Positions 1 to 8,579 of a stretch of 57,706 nt of DNA are shown in pieces. Source of the DNA: Bryobacterales bacterium (GTDB taxonomy: Bacteria; Acidobacteriota; Terriglobia; Bryobacterales; Bryobacteraceae); contig PLDF01000401.1 of the NCBI GenBank assembly GCA_003135055.1, positions 1 to 57,706 of the forward strand, read 5' to 3'. The notes beneath the pieces were generated by a model. The model was not told the origin of the DNA. It did no database searches and saw only the letters and a list, made by a program, of their open reading frames with translations. Made by a program: the position numbers and the translations under genes. The stretch's first letter is position 1. Each line of letters opens with the position of its first letter.

Positions 1-16
1 TTGCGCCGGAAAGTAG

Positions 17-529
17 CTAGCCCTGGCGGAAGAGTTCGCCTATGCCGATTTGCATCTCGCCGGCTCTCAAGCTGTCACCTCCGGAAACAAGCCTCACCGG
101 AGCGTCCCGATGATACTCCCACGCCAACTTCCCGATCGAATCGACAACCCAGCAGTAAGGCACGCCCCACGCGTGATAGATTTCGCACTTAGCGAATAGC
201 TCACTCGGCCGCTGGGACGGAGAGAGTATCTCTACGCAGAGCAAAGGCGGGTCCATCAGGATTCCGCCTTCGAACCGCGCACCGGGCGGAACAAATGCCA
301 CATCGGGCACGCGGACATCGTCGCCATGGCGAATCGACAGTTCGCGAACCGTTCTCCCAAGGCCCTTCTGTTCGTACCGCTCAAGGAGCCGCTCGAGCCA
401 CCGCTCCATCTCCATGTGTTCCAGGGTACCCATCGGTTTCGGGAGCAGCGCTCCTCCGACTAGTTCGCACTCCGGTTCATAATCGCTCTCCAAGTACTCT
501 TGGACTGACACTCGCGAGGCAGTCGCCAT
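17..529 (-). CDS. Uma2 family (DUF820) putative endonuclease
   Basis: A 170-residue protein of the Uma2/DUF820 family, which has a PD-(D/E)xK nuclease-like fold and is found in many copies in cyanobacteria and acidobacteria; the cellular role is unknown. The expected residues are in order: VPDVAFV (first Asp), LCVEILSPSQ (Glu), then FAKCEIYHAWGV with a Lys, and the CWVVD strand near the C-terminus. Length is normal for the family. The ATG lies a few bases after an AAAGGA purine run. It stands alone on the minus strand, divergent from asnS. The family assignment is firm; nuclease activity is inferred from the fold only. Confidence 0.9.
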   Translation of the reverse strand: MATASRVSVQEYLESDYEPECELVGGALLPKPMGTLEHMEMERWLERLLERYEQKGLGRTVRELSIRHGDDVRVPDVAFVPPGARFEGGILMDPPLLCVEILSPSQRPSELFAKCEIYHAWGVPYCWVVDSIGKLAWEYHRDAPVRLVSGGDSLRAGEMQIGIGELFRQG

Positions 530-888
530 AGGGCCGCGTTCCTTTGGTCCTATATTACTAAACCACGGCCGCCGTCGAAGACACGCGGCTCTGCGACGCC
601 TTCGCTACCACCGCCCCCACCTTCGAGCGCCTCCAATGGGTCGTCAATTCCTGCGAGCGCATCTATCGCCGAGCACTCAAAGCACCCGGTCCGATTCGCC
701 CAACTGAATCGGCTGCACGCATCGCTCGCGTCCGCGCTCCGCAACTCGTCCGGCGTAGCGCGTGTACTTTCCAATATCGCCGTCCAGCCCGGGGCCGCCA
801 CGGCCGAGCCGCCCCGAGAGCCCGCGCGGACCGCCGGACCCGTCCCAATCGTCACCGCTTTCCAACGCCAGCTTATACTGAACGAAGA
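530..888. other. intergenic stretch upstream of asnS with a protein-like remnant
   Basis: No complete gene is seen. On the plus strand, in frame with asnS, bases 562 to about 720 read as protein-like sequence (for example ERLQWVVNSCERIYRRALK), which I suspect is the C-terminal remnant of a short acidobacterial hypothetical protein. This frame has no ATG, GTG or TTG between the TAA at 559 and the asnS GTG at 889. The last 40 bases hold the asnS promoter candidate. Confidence 0.4.
874..879 (+). promoter_or_regulatory. -10 box (TATACT) directly before asnS
   Basis: TATACT ends nine bases before the asnS GTG codon, so a transcript starting about seven bases after the box would have almost no leader. 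The -35 position (GTCACC, 17 bases upstream) matches poorly. A leaderless or near-leaderless start is inferred. Confidence 0.45.
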
Positions 889-2196
889 GTGATTCCAAGA
901 ATAACCATCGCCGAAGCCGCCCAGCACGTTGGCGAGACCGTCCAGATTCCCGGCTGGCTCTACAACCTGCGCCGCTCCGGAAAGATCGCATTCCCCATTC
1001 TGCGCGATGGCTACGGCGTCATGCAGTGCGTGGCCGTCAAGGCCAACCTGCCGGAAGAGCTGTTTGAGACCATCAAGAACCTCACGCAGGAATCGTCCAT
1101 CATAGTCACCGGCAAGATCCGCGCCGAACAGCGCGCGCAGGGCGGTTTTGAGATGGATGTCGAAAATCTCGAAGTGCTCCAGCGCGTGCCCGAATCCGAC
1201 CCTTACCCCATCACGCCCAAGGATCATGGCACCGAATTCCTGATGGATCATCGCCATCTCTGGCTGCGCAGCCAGCGGCAGCACGCCATTCTGCGCATCC
1301 GCCACGAAATCGTCAAGGCCGTACGCGACTATTTCGATTCGCACGGATTCACGCTCGTCGATACGCCCATCTTCACCCCCGCCGCGTGCGAAGGCACCAC
1401 CACGCTGTTCGAAGTGAACTATTTCGACGACGAAAAAGCTTTCCTCGCCCAGTCCGGCCAGCTCTATAACGAGGCCACAGCGATGGCGCTCGGCAAGACG
1501 TATTGTTTCGGCCCCACGTTCCGCGCCGAGAAATCGAAGACCCGCCGCCATCTCACCGAGTTTTGGATGGTGGAGCCGGAGATGGCTTACGCCACCATTG
1601 AAGACGTGAAGCGCGTGGCCGAAGAGTTGCTGGTTTTCATCGTGGGCCGCGTGCTTGAGAACAAGCGCGAGGAACTCAAGCGGCTTGAGCGCGACGTGTC
1701 GAAGCTGGAAGCGATTCAGGCGCCGTTTCCGCGCATAACTTACGACGACGCAGTGAAGATTCTGCAATCGAAGGGCAGCGAAATTCAATGGGGCGGCGAT
1801 TTTGGCGGCACCGATGAAACAATGCTCACCGAAGACCAGAGCCGGCCCATCATGGTGGAAAATTTTCCGGCGGTCTTCAAGGCGTTTTACTTTCAGCCGC
1901 ATCCGGAGCGCGCCGATCTGGTCCTGGGCGTGGATGTGCTCGCGCCCGAAGGCTACGGCGAAATCATCGGCGGCGGCCAGCGCATACACGACCCCGAGCT
2001 GCTGCTGAAGCGCATCGCGGAACACCATCTGCCCAAGGAAGCGTTCGATTGGTACATCGATCTGCGCAAGTACGGCACCGTGCCGCACGGCGGCTTCGGC
2101 ATGGGCATCGAGCGCTGCGTCGCCTGGATCTGCGGCCTGGAACATATCCGCGAAACCATCGCATTTCCGCGCATGTTGCACCGGTTGCGCCCATGA
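889..2196 (+). CDS. asnS: asparaginyl-tRNA synthetase
   Basis: Class IIb aminoacyl-tRNA synthetase that charges tRNA-Asn with asparagine in the cytoplasm. The 435 residues show the N-terminal OB-fold anticodon-binding domain (about 1-110, with GWLYNLRRSGKIAF), then the catalytic domain with class II motif 2 around GPTFRAEKSKTRRHLTEFW and motif 3 near the C-terminus (GGFGMGIERCVAWICGLEHI). Length is normal. The GTG start is the first possible start codon in its frame after a stop at 559, and the N-terminus ITIAEAAQHVG aligns with the family. It is followed after 10 bases by repeat element C1, then arginase. Confidence 0.97.
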   Translation: MIPRITIAEAAQHVGETVQIPGWLYNLRRSGKIAFPILRDGYGVMQCVAVKANLPEELFETIKNLTQESSIIVTGKIRAEQRAQGGFEMDVENLEVLQRVPESDPYPITPKDHGTEFLMDHRHLWLRSQRQHAILRIRHEIVKAVRDYFDSHGFTLVDTPIFTPAACEGTTTLFEVNYFDDEKAFLAQSGQLYNEATAMALGKTYCFGPTFRAEKSKTRRHLTEFWMVEPEMAYATIEDVKRVAEELLVFIVGRVLENKREELKRLERDVSKLEAIQAPFPRITYDDAVKILQSKGSEIQWGGDFGGTDETMLTEDQSRPIMVENFPAVFKAFYFQPHPERADLVLGVDVLAPEGYGEIIGGGQRIHDPELLLKRIAEHHLPKEAFDWYIDLRKYGTVPHGGFGMGIERCVAWICGLEHIRETIAFPRMLHRLRP

Positions 2197-2206
2197 GGCT
2201 ATTAGA

Positions 2207-2493
2207 GGTAGGACAGACGATCGATTTTTGTCGTCTGTTTCCCAGGGCCTTCGGCCCGCGAAATTTCATGCAAAACCGATGCCTAAGGTGGGGCACGCTT
2301 CAGCTTGCCAACCGGCCGGAAGGCCGGTGTTATTCGACCTTTTCGGGCGGCTGCGTTTCAGCGAGACATGCCAGGGTCGAAGAACCACCTGGCATATCGG
2401 GAAATCCCCCGAACCTCGCAGAGTTCGTCATGGGATTTCGCGGGCCGAAGGCCCATTCAAACAGACCACGAAAGGCGATGGTCCGTCCCACCT
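2207..2493. repeat. interspersed palindromic element, family C, copy 1
   Basis: A non-coding element of about 287 bp between asnS and the arginase gene. The left end forms a hairpin (ACAGACGA at 2213-2220 with TCGTCTGT at 2231-2238, 10-nt loop). The right end forms a second one (ACAGACCA at 2461-2468 with TGGTCCGT at 2479-2486, 10-nt loop, one mismatch). Inside each end lies GGCCTTCGGCCC followed by GCGAAAT. The two ends are inverted copies of each other. Related copies are at 22483-22758 and 50173-50362. An open frame runs through it into the arginase gene but is not a protein. Confidence 0.85.
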
Positions 2494-2505
2494 GGTAACC
2501 CCCTC

Positions 2506-3420
2506 ATGCCCTACTCCCGCATCTCGATCATCGGGGCGCCGCTCGATCTCGGCCAGGGGCGCCGCGGCGTCGATATGGGTCCATCGGCCATGCGCGTCGC
2601 CAATCTGAACGCGCGGCTCGCCTCGCTCGGCTACGAGATCGAAGACTTGGGCAACGTGCCCGTGGAGCAAGCGGAAGCCGCGCCCGAAGGCCATCCGCAT
2701 GCGAAATATCTGCCGCAGATTGCCGCCACCTGCCAGCGCCTCGCCCAGCAAGTGCTCGGCGTGCTCGGCAAATCCGGCATCCCGCTGGTGCTCGGCGGCG
2801 ACCATTCCGTCGCCGTGGGCACGGTGAGCGGCGTATCGCAATTCTTTCAGACGCGCGGCGAGAAAATCGGCCTGATCTGGCTCGACGCGCACGCCGATAT
2901 GAACACGCCCGAGAGCAGTCCCAGCGGCAACGTGCATGGCATGCCGCTTGCCTGCCTGGTCGGTATCGGGCCGCCCGAGCTCACCCGGCTGTTCGGCTAC
3001 CAGCCCAAGGTCAATCCGAAAAACGCCGTCGTTGTTGGTCTGCGCGATGTCGATGACATCGAAAAACCGCATGTGCGCGATTCCGGCGTCCGTGCTTTTA
3101 CCATGCGCCATATCGACGAGCGCGGTCTGCGCTCCATAATGGAGGAGGCCATCGGCGCTGCCACCGAAGGGACCGCCGGCTTCCACCTTTCGCTCGACAT
3201 GGATTTCGTCGATCCCAAGGACGCCCCGGGCGTCGGCACGCCCGTCCGCGGCGGCGCCACCTACCGCGAAGCCCATTTGGCAATGGAAATGATATGCGAT
3301 TCACGGCGAATGATCTCGATGGAAGTGGTGGAGGTGAACCCGGTGATCGATGAAGTCAATCGCACCGCCGATCTGGCCGTCGAGCTGGTGATGTCCGGAT
3401 TGGGAAAACGAATTCTATGA
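2506..3420 (+). CDS. rocF: arginase (ureohydrolase family)
   Basis: Hydrolyses arginine to ornithine and urea with a binuclear Mn centre; cytoplasmic. All metal-binding motifs are visible: GGDHS, WLDAHADMN, SLDMDFVDP and the late SMEVVEVNP. The arginase-type segment DAHADMNTPESSPSGNVHGMPLA favours arginase over agmatinase. From ATG 2506 the protein has 304 residues, normal for the family, starting ISIIGAPLDLGQGRRG. The frame is open back to 2305, but that part is repeat element C1. The stop overlaps the ddl start by four bases (ATGA), so the two are translationally coupled. Confidence 0.93.
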   Translation: MPYSRISIIGAPLDLGQGRRGVDMGPSAMRVANLNARLASLGYEIEDLGNVPVEQAEAAPEGHPHAKYLPQIAATCQRLAQQVLGVLGKSGIPLVLGGDHSVAVGTVSGVSQFFQTRGEKIGLIWLDAHADMNTPESSPSGNVHGMPLACLVGIGPPELTRLFGYQPKVNPKNAVVVGLRDVDDIEKPHVRDSGVRAFTMRHIDERGLRSIMEEAIGAATEGTAGFHLSLDMDFVDPKDAPGVGTPVRGGATYREAHLAMEMICDSRRMISMEVVEVNPVIDEVNRTADLAVELVMSGLGKRIL

Positions 3421-4394
3421 AGATACGGGTAGCCGTGATCTACGGCGGACGCAGCGGCGAGCACGAAATTTCCATCCGCTCGGCGAAAGCCATCATGGCG
3501 GGCCTGGACCCCGTGCGATACCAGCAGATCGAATACTTTATCGATAAAGATGGCAAGTGGAGCCCGCAGCCGATACTGCCTCAGCCGGGCGCGCAGCCCG
3601 ACATCGACGTGGCTTTCCCGATCATGCACGGCACCTTCGGCGAAGACGGGACAATGCAAGGTCTGCTGGAGCTGGCCGACGTCGCCTATGTGGGCGCGGG
3701 CGTAATGGGGTCGGCCATTTCCATGGATAAGGAGATGATGAAGCGTGTCTGCCGGGAACGGAATCTGCCGGTTGTCGACTATTTGACACTTCCGCGCGAT
3801 TGCGCCAACCCCGTCGAAGCGTGCGCAGGCCTGCCGTTTCCCGTGTTCGTGAAACCCGCCAATCTCGGCTCGTCGGTGGGAATTTCCAAGGTGAGCCATG
3901 CCAAAGAGCTGGCGGAAGCCTTCGCCTTGGCCGCACGGTATGACCGCAAGATTATCGTCGAGCGCGGCATCGCCGGCCGCGAGTTGGAATGCGCCGTGTT
4001 GGGCAATGAGTCGCCCATGGCGTCACTGCCCTGCGAGATTCTGCCCTCGCGCGAGTTTTACGATTACGAAGACAAATACCTGCTGGATAAAGCCGGCACA
4101 AAGGTGCCCGCCGATCTGCCGCCCGCCAAGACCGAAGAGCTGCGCAGGCTCGCGGTCGAATGCTATCGCGCGGTGGAGTGCGAAGGCATGGGCCGCGTCG
4201 ATTTTCTGCTGGAAGCGGCCACCGATAAGCTCTACATCAACGAGATCAACACCATCCCCGGTTTCACTTCGATCAGCATGTATCCCAAGATGTGGGAGCA
4301 CAGCGGCATCCCATTTCCGGCGCTGCTCGACCGCTTGATCGACCTCGCGCTTGACCGCCACAAGCGCAAAAAGGCCACCAGGTTTACGCGATGA
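3417..4394 (+). CDS. ddl: D-alanine--D-alanine ligase
   Basis: ATP-grasp ligase that joins two D-alanines for peptidoglycan precursors; cytoplasmic. The 325 residues carry the N-terminal VIYGGRSGEHEISIRSA, the central IMHGTFGEDGTMQGLLE, and the Mg/ATP site NEINTIPGFTSISMYP. It starts at the ATGA overlap with arginase, an uncommon partner: no metabolic link is obvious, so the overlap may reflect chance operon packing. The family assignment is certain; ddlA versus ddlB type is not decided. Confidence 0.96.
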   Translation: MKIRVAVIYGGRSGEHEISIRSAKAIMAGLDPVRYQQIEYFIDKDGKWSPQPILPQPGAQPDIDVAFPIMHGTFGEDGTMQGLLELADVAYVGAGVMGSAISMDKEMMKRVCRERNLPVVDYLTLPRDCANPVEACAGLPFPVFVKPANLGSSVGISKVSHAKELAEAFALAARYDRKIIVERGIAGRELECAVLGNESPMASLPCEILPSREFYDYEDKYLLDKAGTKVPADLPPAKTEELRRLAVECYRAVECEGMGRVDFLLEAATDKLYINEINTIPGFTSISMYPKMWEHSGIPFPALLDRLIDLALDRHKRKKATRFTR

Positions 4395-4410
4395 AGACCG
4401 CGCGCCGCCG

Positions 4411-4571
4411 TCACTTCACAAACACCACATACTTATTCCCCTCGCCATCCCCATTCGACCCGAGAGTGAGACTCTCGTCGTGCGCCGCCTGATGCGTGAA
4501 TAAGTGCATACGTTTGCCATCTACCGTGATGCCCGCCGTCCCCGCCTGTTGAAAACCAGGTGCATGTCGCT
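4411..4571 (-). pseudogene. C-terminal remnant of an unrecognised protein
   Basis: Read on the minus strand, the end of this stretch gives a protein-like C-terminus (DGKRMHLFTHQAAHDESL, then a GEGNKYVVFVK end and TGA at 4411-4413). Just upstream the matching sequence (SDMHLVFN) lies in another frame, so at least one frameshift is present. No start or family could be assigned. The gap between ddl and the cupin gene holds nothing else recognisable. Confidence 0.4.
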
Positions 4572-4695
4572 CCCGCTGTCATCGCGAGGCGGGGCTCATC
4601 GCCTTTCTTGCCAGTGACGACGCGGAACTGATCGCGTGACAGATGTGACAGATGATTCTTTGCGATGGCGGCGGCTATCAACACTAACCCGCCGC

Positions 4696-5073
4696 TTACT
4701 TCGCGTTCTTGAGTTCTACCACCATCACTTCAATCGGCTTGTCGCCCTGGTTGGCATCGTTATGACGCCTTTTCCCCTCCTCCAACGACAGCCAGTATGC
4801 CTTTCCGGTGTCCCATTGGTGCGCCTCGGACGTACCATCCTCATTGACGACTTTCATGGTTCCGCCCGACAGCGCGACGATCACCCGCGGATGGTCGTGC
4901 GTGTGCATCGCCAGCGGAGCGTTCGGCATCACCGTCGTTTTCCAGACCTTTACGTCCTCGTTTTCAAACTGGGGAATCCGCTGCGCCTGGCCCGCCTGCT
5001 GAGAGGTAAGCATGCTCAAAGGAGTCAAAACCATCGCCAGCACAACCGCGGCTCGGGTAAGTGAAATGTTCAT
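4696..5073 (-). CDS. secreted small cupin-domain protein
   Basis: 125 residues. An N-terminal signal peptide (about 1-30, hydrophobic AAVVLAMVLTPLSML) precedes a single cupin domain. PLAMHTHDHPRVIVALSGG carries the two His of cupin motif 1; motif 2 is weaker (HNDANQGDKPIEVMVVELK). Cupins of this kind are small beta-barrels that bind a metal or ligand; no substrate can be named. It stands alone on the minus strand, tail toward the ddl side and divergent from the sigma-factor operon. Confidence 0.75.
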   Translation of the reverse strand: MNISLTRAAVVLAMVLTPLSMLTSQQAGQAQRIPQFENEDVKVWKTTVMPNAPLAMHTHDHPRVIVALSGGTMKVVNEDGTSEAHQWDTGKAYWLSLEEGKRRHNDANQGDKPIEVMVVELKNAK

Positions 5074-5279
5074 GCGGCTAATCTTATCAGGCTAATCGAC
5101 GGCTGATTCTTCAGAGCCGACGCGAGGCCTCGATTTGGTCTCCGCAAAATGCTTCGCCGCTATCCCCAAGCCTCCTCAGCGTTTCGTACTGCTCACCGAC
5201 AGTCCGCGGCGCGATGCATTGCGCCTCTGTAAGCCCGTATCCTTCGGCGCCCTTCGCGGTAATAGTAGATGAGCTGGAC

Positions 5280-5783
5280 GTGACGCCCGAAGCCGCATTC
5301 GACCAATACAGCCAGGCGGTATACGGCTTCCTATACCGCCTTACGGGCCGGGAGTCCTTGGCCGAGGATCTGGCGCAAGAGGCATTCCTCGCCTTCCTGC
5401 GCGCGCCGGAACGCTTCGACCCGGCGCGCGGCACGGCCAAGACGTACCTCTTCTCCATCGCACGCAACCTGGCGCTGAAACACTACCGCGACCACCGTAT
5501 GGAAGAACGATTGGATGAAGACGCAACGTCCCCGTTAGCCATCGATCCGCGGGCGAGCCTCGAAGTGGAATCGGCCGTGGCCGGCGCCGTGGCATCCCTG
5601 CCGCCATTGCAGCAGGAGGCGCTGATTCTGTTCGAGTACGAAGGCTCGACGCTCGAAGAGATCGCGCAAATTGTGGGTTCGGACGTGGGAACCGTGAAGT
5701 CGCGTCTGCATCGGGCGCGGGCAAGATTGAAGCGCGTACTGGCGCCATATCGAAGTGGAGATAAGGTACATGGAACCGTTTGA
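5280..5783 (+). CDS. ECF RNA polymerase sigma factor
   Basis: Sigma-70 family extracytoplasmic-function factor of about 167 residues. Region 2 is seen as FDQYSQAVYGFLYRLTGR through TAKTYLFSIARNLALKHYRD; region 4 as SLPPLQQEALILFEYEGS and GTVKSRLHRARARLKR. The frame is open from ATG 5214, but no ribosome site precedes that ATG. GTG 5280 (TPEAAFDQYSQ) gives a family-like N-terminus, so the start is a judgement. It overlaps the next gene by 14 bases, the usual sigma/regulator arrangement. Confidence 0.9.
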   Translation: MTPEAAFDQYSQAVYGFLYRLTGRESLAEDLAQEAFLAFLRAPERFDPARGTAKTYLFSIARNLALKHYRDHRMEERLDEDATSPLAIDPRASLEVESAVAGAVASLPPLQQEALILFEYEGSTLEEIAQIVGSDVGTVKSRLHRARARLKRVLAPYRSGDKVHGTV

Positions 5784-6210
5784 AAAAGACGAATTGCAAG
5801 ATCGCGAGCTGGATGGCCTTTTGCGGCAATGGCGAGCGCCGCAAGCGCCGGCGCGGCTGCGGCAGGCGGTGTTCCCTAAAAAATCGCGGTTATGGTGGCT
5901 CAAGCTGCCGCTCAAGACGCCGCTCAGGCTGTCGCTGAGGCTATGGACCACGTCCATTCGAGTTCCGTTGCCGGTAGCCTGCGCTCTCTTAGTAGCGCTG
6001 GCGCTCGGAGTCTCGCTATGGCCCCGCCCGGTGCCTGCGACCCGCACGGTGATCAAGAGAGAGCGCGTGGAAGTCCCCGTGATAGAGGAGCGGGTTGTTA
6101 CTCGGACGGTATACCGTGACCGTCAAGTGGAATCACTCAAGGCGTGGCGGCCCGTGGCCGAGCTGCGTCCTCGAATTATCAGGATTGGACAACGAAAGGA
6201 GCCGAAATGA
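5770..6210 (+). CDS. single-pass membrane protein, probable anti-sigma partner
   Basis: 146 residues from ATG 5770 (MEPFEKDELQ). The acidic, charged N-terminus is likely cytoplasmic and is followed by one hydrophobic segment near residues 57-75 (VACALLVALALGVSLW). A basic, Val- and Arg-rich extracytoplasmic tail follows, with ERVEVPVIEERVVTRTVY. There is no clear zinc finger (no HxxxCxxC). Its place, overlapping an ECF sigma gene and the next secreted-protein gene, suggests an anti-sigma role by context only. Confidence 0.65.
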   Translation: MEPFEKDELQDRELDGLLRQWRAPQAPARLRQAVFPKKSRLWWLKLPLKTPLRLSLRLWTTSIRVPLPVACALLVALALGVSLWPRPVPATRTVIKRERVEVPVIEERVVTRTVYRDRQVESLKAWRPVAELRPRIIRIGQRKEPK

Positions 6211-7229
6211 TCAGAACTAGCCTGCTTACTTTCTTCGCGGTGGCTGCCCTTGCGCAATCGCAAATGAATACCGCCCGCGATCTGTCGAACGGCGTAGCAG
6301 TGCTTGACTCGGGAGTTACCCTCACTTACAAGACCGCGATCGTGCTGCCGCCGAATAACTCGGCATTCCGGGTGTTGTGGAAAGACTTGGCATTCCTACC
6401 CGTGGGCGCCGCATTCGGCGTTTCCGGAAACACCATGCGGCGCGTCATCTACGACAAAGCCGCGCAATCCTACTTCGGTTACGACATGGTGGTCGCTTCC
6501 GCGCCCGCCGCCAAGACCTTCCAGGTCTCCTTTGGACCGCTGACCGTTTCCGGCATGATGGATGCGTTGAAAGCCATAGCCGGCGATCTGCCGCTGAACC
6601 CGGCGCCGCTTCCAAAGTACCCGCCGCCACAAACCGTTTACGATGGCGACACCATTGCGCTCGACATCATGATCAGTCGCGATGGCCGCGAGAAAATCGT
6701 CGATTACATCCAGCTCACCGCGCCGGCGAAATCCGCGCCGCCCCAGGCAATTGCGGGCGAAGTCTGGCGGCATCTGCCAGCCGTCGCCGCGCCGGCGAAG
6801 TCCGCGCCGCCCCAGGCAGCCGCTACCGCCGAACCACGCGATCTCTCCATCGACGATGGACCTCTCACGTTCTCCATCGGCGCGCCGGCGGTGCGCATCA
6901 ATGGTGAAGAGTCTTCTTACACAGTAGCGATGACCTCCCACGGCGGCGCCACGCTCGGCTTTTACTTTCCCGGCCATGGCCGCTACATTCTGTCGCTGGC
7001 GCCGCACGATGGTTTCGTAAAGTCCGGAACGGTCCGCGCCAACGTGATCGCCTTCCAGTTCAATGGCCGGCAATATGAAATCCAGTTAGGCGCCCCCATC
7101 GCCGGTTCGGATAAGGCGTGGAACCTCTACGTGCTGCACGACCCCGGCTATCTGCCCCAAAGCGCTGTGATCGATTCAGTGGTGGGCAGCGTCGACCGGC
7201 TGGAGAATCTGTTGCCGAAGCGGTTATAA
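6207..7229 (+). CDS. secreted protein of unknown function in the sigma operon
   Basis: 340 residues from ATG 6207, overlapping the previous stop (ATGA). A signal peptide is clear (MIRTSLLTFFAVAALAQSQ). The rest is soluble and beta-rich. A Pro/Ala-rich linker near residues 180-210 holds two copies of PAKSAPPQA, encoded by a near-identical direct repeat (about 6720-6755 and 6790-6825). No family was recognised. As the third gene of a coupled sigma/membrane operon it may be a target or sensor of that system; this is inference. Confidence 0.7.
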   Translation: MIRTSLLTFFAVAALAQSQMNTARDLSNGVAVLDSGVTLTYKTAIVLPPNNSAFRVLWKDLAFLPVGAAFGVSGNTMRRVIYDKAAQSYFGYDMVVASAPAAKTFQVSFGPLTVSGMMDALKAIAGDLPLNPAPLPKYPPPQTVYDGDTIALDIMISRDGREKIVDYIQLTAPAKSAPPQAIAGEVWRHLPAVAAPAKSAPPQAAATAEPRDLSIDDGPLTFSIGAPAVRINGEESSYTVAMTSHGGATLGFYFPGHGRYILSLAPHDGFVKSGTVRANVIAFQFNGRQYEIQLGAPIAGSDKAWNLYVLHDPGYLPQSAVIDSVVGSVDRLENLLPKRL

Positions 7230-7230
7230 T
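7225..7230 (+). promoter_or_regulatory. perfect -10 box (TATAAT) close to the DUF5995 start
   Basis: TATAAT overlaps the last codons of the upstream gene and ends nine bases before the ATG at 7240. No matching -35 or ribosome site is evident between them, so a leaderless transcript is possible, as at asnS. Confidence 0.4.
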
Positions 7231-7239
7231 CGCCAAACC

Positions 7240-7962
7240 ATGTTTCCCTACGACCCAACCCTGCTCGCCGCCGTTCAGGCATCCCCACAATCCGTCGCCG
7301 ATGTCCTTCAAACCATGCAGACCATCGAGACTGCCTGCATCGATGGCGATGGCTTGAAGTGGTTCGACTGGCTCTATCTCCAGGTGACGCAAGCCGTGGA
7401 AGCGCGCGTGGTCTCGGGCGGGTTCACCGACCCCGCCTGGCTCGCTGAGCTGGACGTGCAATTCGCGCGCCTGTATTTCGGCGCAGTGGAATCGGCGCTT
7501 TCCGGCCAGCCTGCTCCCGGCTGCTGGGAGGCTCTGTTTCAGCGGCGCAATCGGCCGTCCATCGCGCGCATTCAGTTCGCTCTGGCCGGCATCAACGCGC
7601 ACATCAATCACGATCTTCCCCTCGCCATCGTCGCCACCTGTCGGGCCGCTTCCACCACGCCGGTGCACGGCAGCGCGCAGTATAACGACTACACCGCGCT
7701 CAACACCACGCTCGACAGCCTCATCGAATCGGCCGAGCAAACGCTGCACGTCCGTCTGCTGGGTGACGCGCTTCCGGCGGTTTCGCATTTGGAAGACACC
7801 ATCGCCGCCTTTAGCGTGAGCGCCGCGCGCGAAGCCGCCTGGAACAACGCCGAGTTACTGTGGTATCTGCGCGCGGAGCCATCGTTCTCCGCCGCCTTCA
7901 TGGACACCCTCGACGGACTTACCACCGTTGCCGGAAAATCCCTGCTGGCGCCCGTTCCTTAG
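7240..7962 (+). CDS. DUF5995 family protein
   Basis: 240 residues, predicted cytoplasmic, no signal peptide. The central FALAGINAHINHDLPLAI is the hallmark of the DUF5995 family, whose biochemical role is unknown; the His residues in it suggest a ligand or metal site. Helix-rich throughout, with length typical for the family. A TATAAT sits ten bases before the ATG. The stop is immediately followed by repeat A1. Confidence 0.75.
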   Translation: MFPYDPTLLAAVQASPQSVADVLQTMQTIETACIDGDGLKWFDWLYLQVTQAVEARVVSGGFTDPAWLAELDVQFARLYFGAVESALSGQPAPGCWEALFQRRNRPSIARIQFALAGINAHINHDLPLAIVATCRAASTTPVHGSAQYNDYTALNTTLDSLIESAEQTLHVRLLGDALPAVSHLEDTIAAFSVSAAREAAWNNAELLWYLRAEPSFSAAFMDTLDGLTTVAGKSLLAPVP

Positions 7963-7964
7963 CC

Positions 7965-8011
7965 TGTGGGGCAGCCAATCCTGGCTGCAGCCGCCTTTCA
8001 GGCGGCTTCTC
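7965..8011. repeat. interspersed repeat, family A, copy 1 (solo terminus)
   Basis: Begins TGTGGGGCAGCCAATCCTGG and ends in the hairpin GCCGCCTTTCAGGCGGC. In this copy both stem arms differ from the others (GCCGCC/GGCGGC instead of GCCGGC/GCCGGC) but still pair, a compensatory change. It starts two bases after the DUF5995 stop. Confidence 0.8.
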
Positions 8012-8579
8012 ACCATTGCTCACTCATCCGCTTAATTCGTGGACGCTACACTGGACACAACAGTGTGTTTACTCCACCAGACATGAAGCCTTTGAGTCTC
8101 ATTCACATGTGTCTCTCCGCCGCTTCCTCCCAACCCGCCAAACACGCCTTCACCGCCAATGACAGGGCCGCGCTTCGTAGCTCATCTCACCGTGGGGCGG
8201 GCCCATGGCCTGCCCTGTCCCGAGCCGCTCCGAGCGCTCGGCCATTGCGCGCAATCTGTGATTGAGGTATCTTGGCTCCGCCCTGCAATTGTCGGCCACC
8301 CATCTCGCTGCAACATGCGGCCAGTTCCCGCCTCATCGCGCGCTACACACTTGACGCCCGGCGTTGCGTTACGAGTAAGTCATGGAACGTACCTCAAAGC
8401 CACCCGCAACTCCACCGTCAGTCCAGCCCTGCGGTCACTCGTTCCAGGCAACCGAAGAACCGCTGCCACCCTTAGCTCGCGCCCTTGTAGCCGTTCTCGT
8501 CCTCGGGCTGCCGGTGTCAGCGTCCAAGCGACGACTTCAGTCCCTTCGCCACCTCTTCACCCGAAGCGTTCCAGCTACA
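8012..8579. other. gene-poor stretch
   Basis: About 570 bases with no convincing gene on either strand; the short open frames here have no protein-like composition. It contains a 34-bp sequence at 8192-8225 that recurs inverted at 37764-37797 (listed separately). The AHSA1 remnant begins at its right edge. Confidence 0.5.
8192..8225 (+). repeat. 34-bp dispersed repeat, copy 1
   Basis: Starts GTGGGGCGGGCCCATGGCC. Its reverse complement recurs at 37764-37797 with three mismatches. It contains the palindromic core GGCCCATGGCC region. Function unknown. Confidence 0.65.

Noticed and set aside
550..2181. 543-codon open frame antisense to asnS
   Set aside because: A shadow of the high-GC asnS codons: Ala/His/Arg-rich with no family features.
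2305..2505. Upstream extension of arginase to 371 residues
   Set aside because: The extra 67 codons are element C1; the arginase N-terminus begins at ATG 2506.
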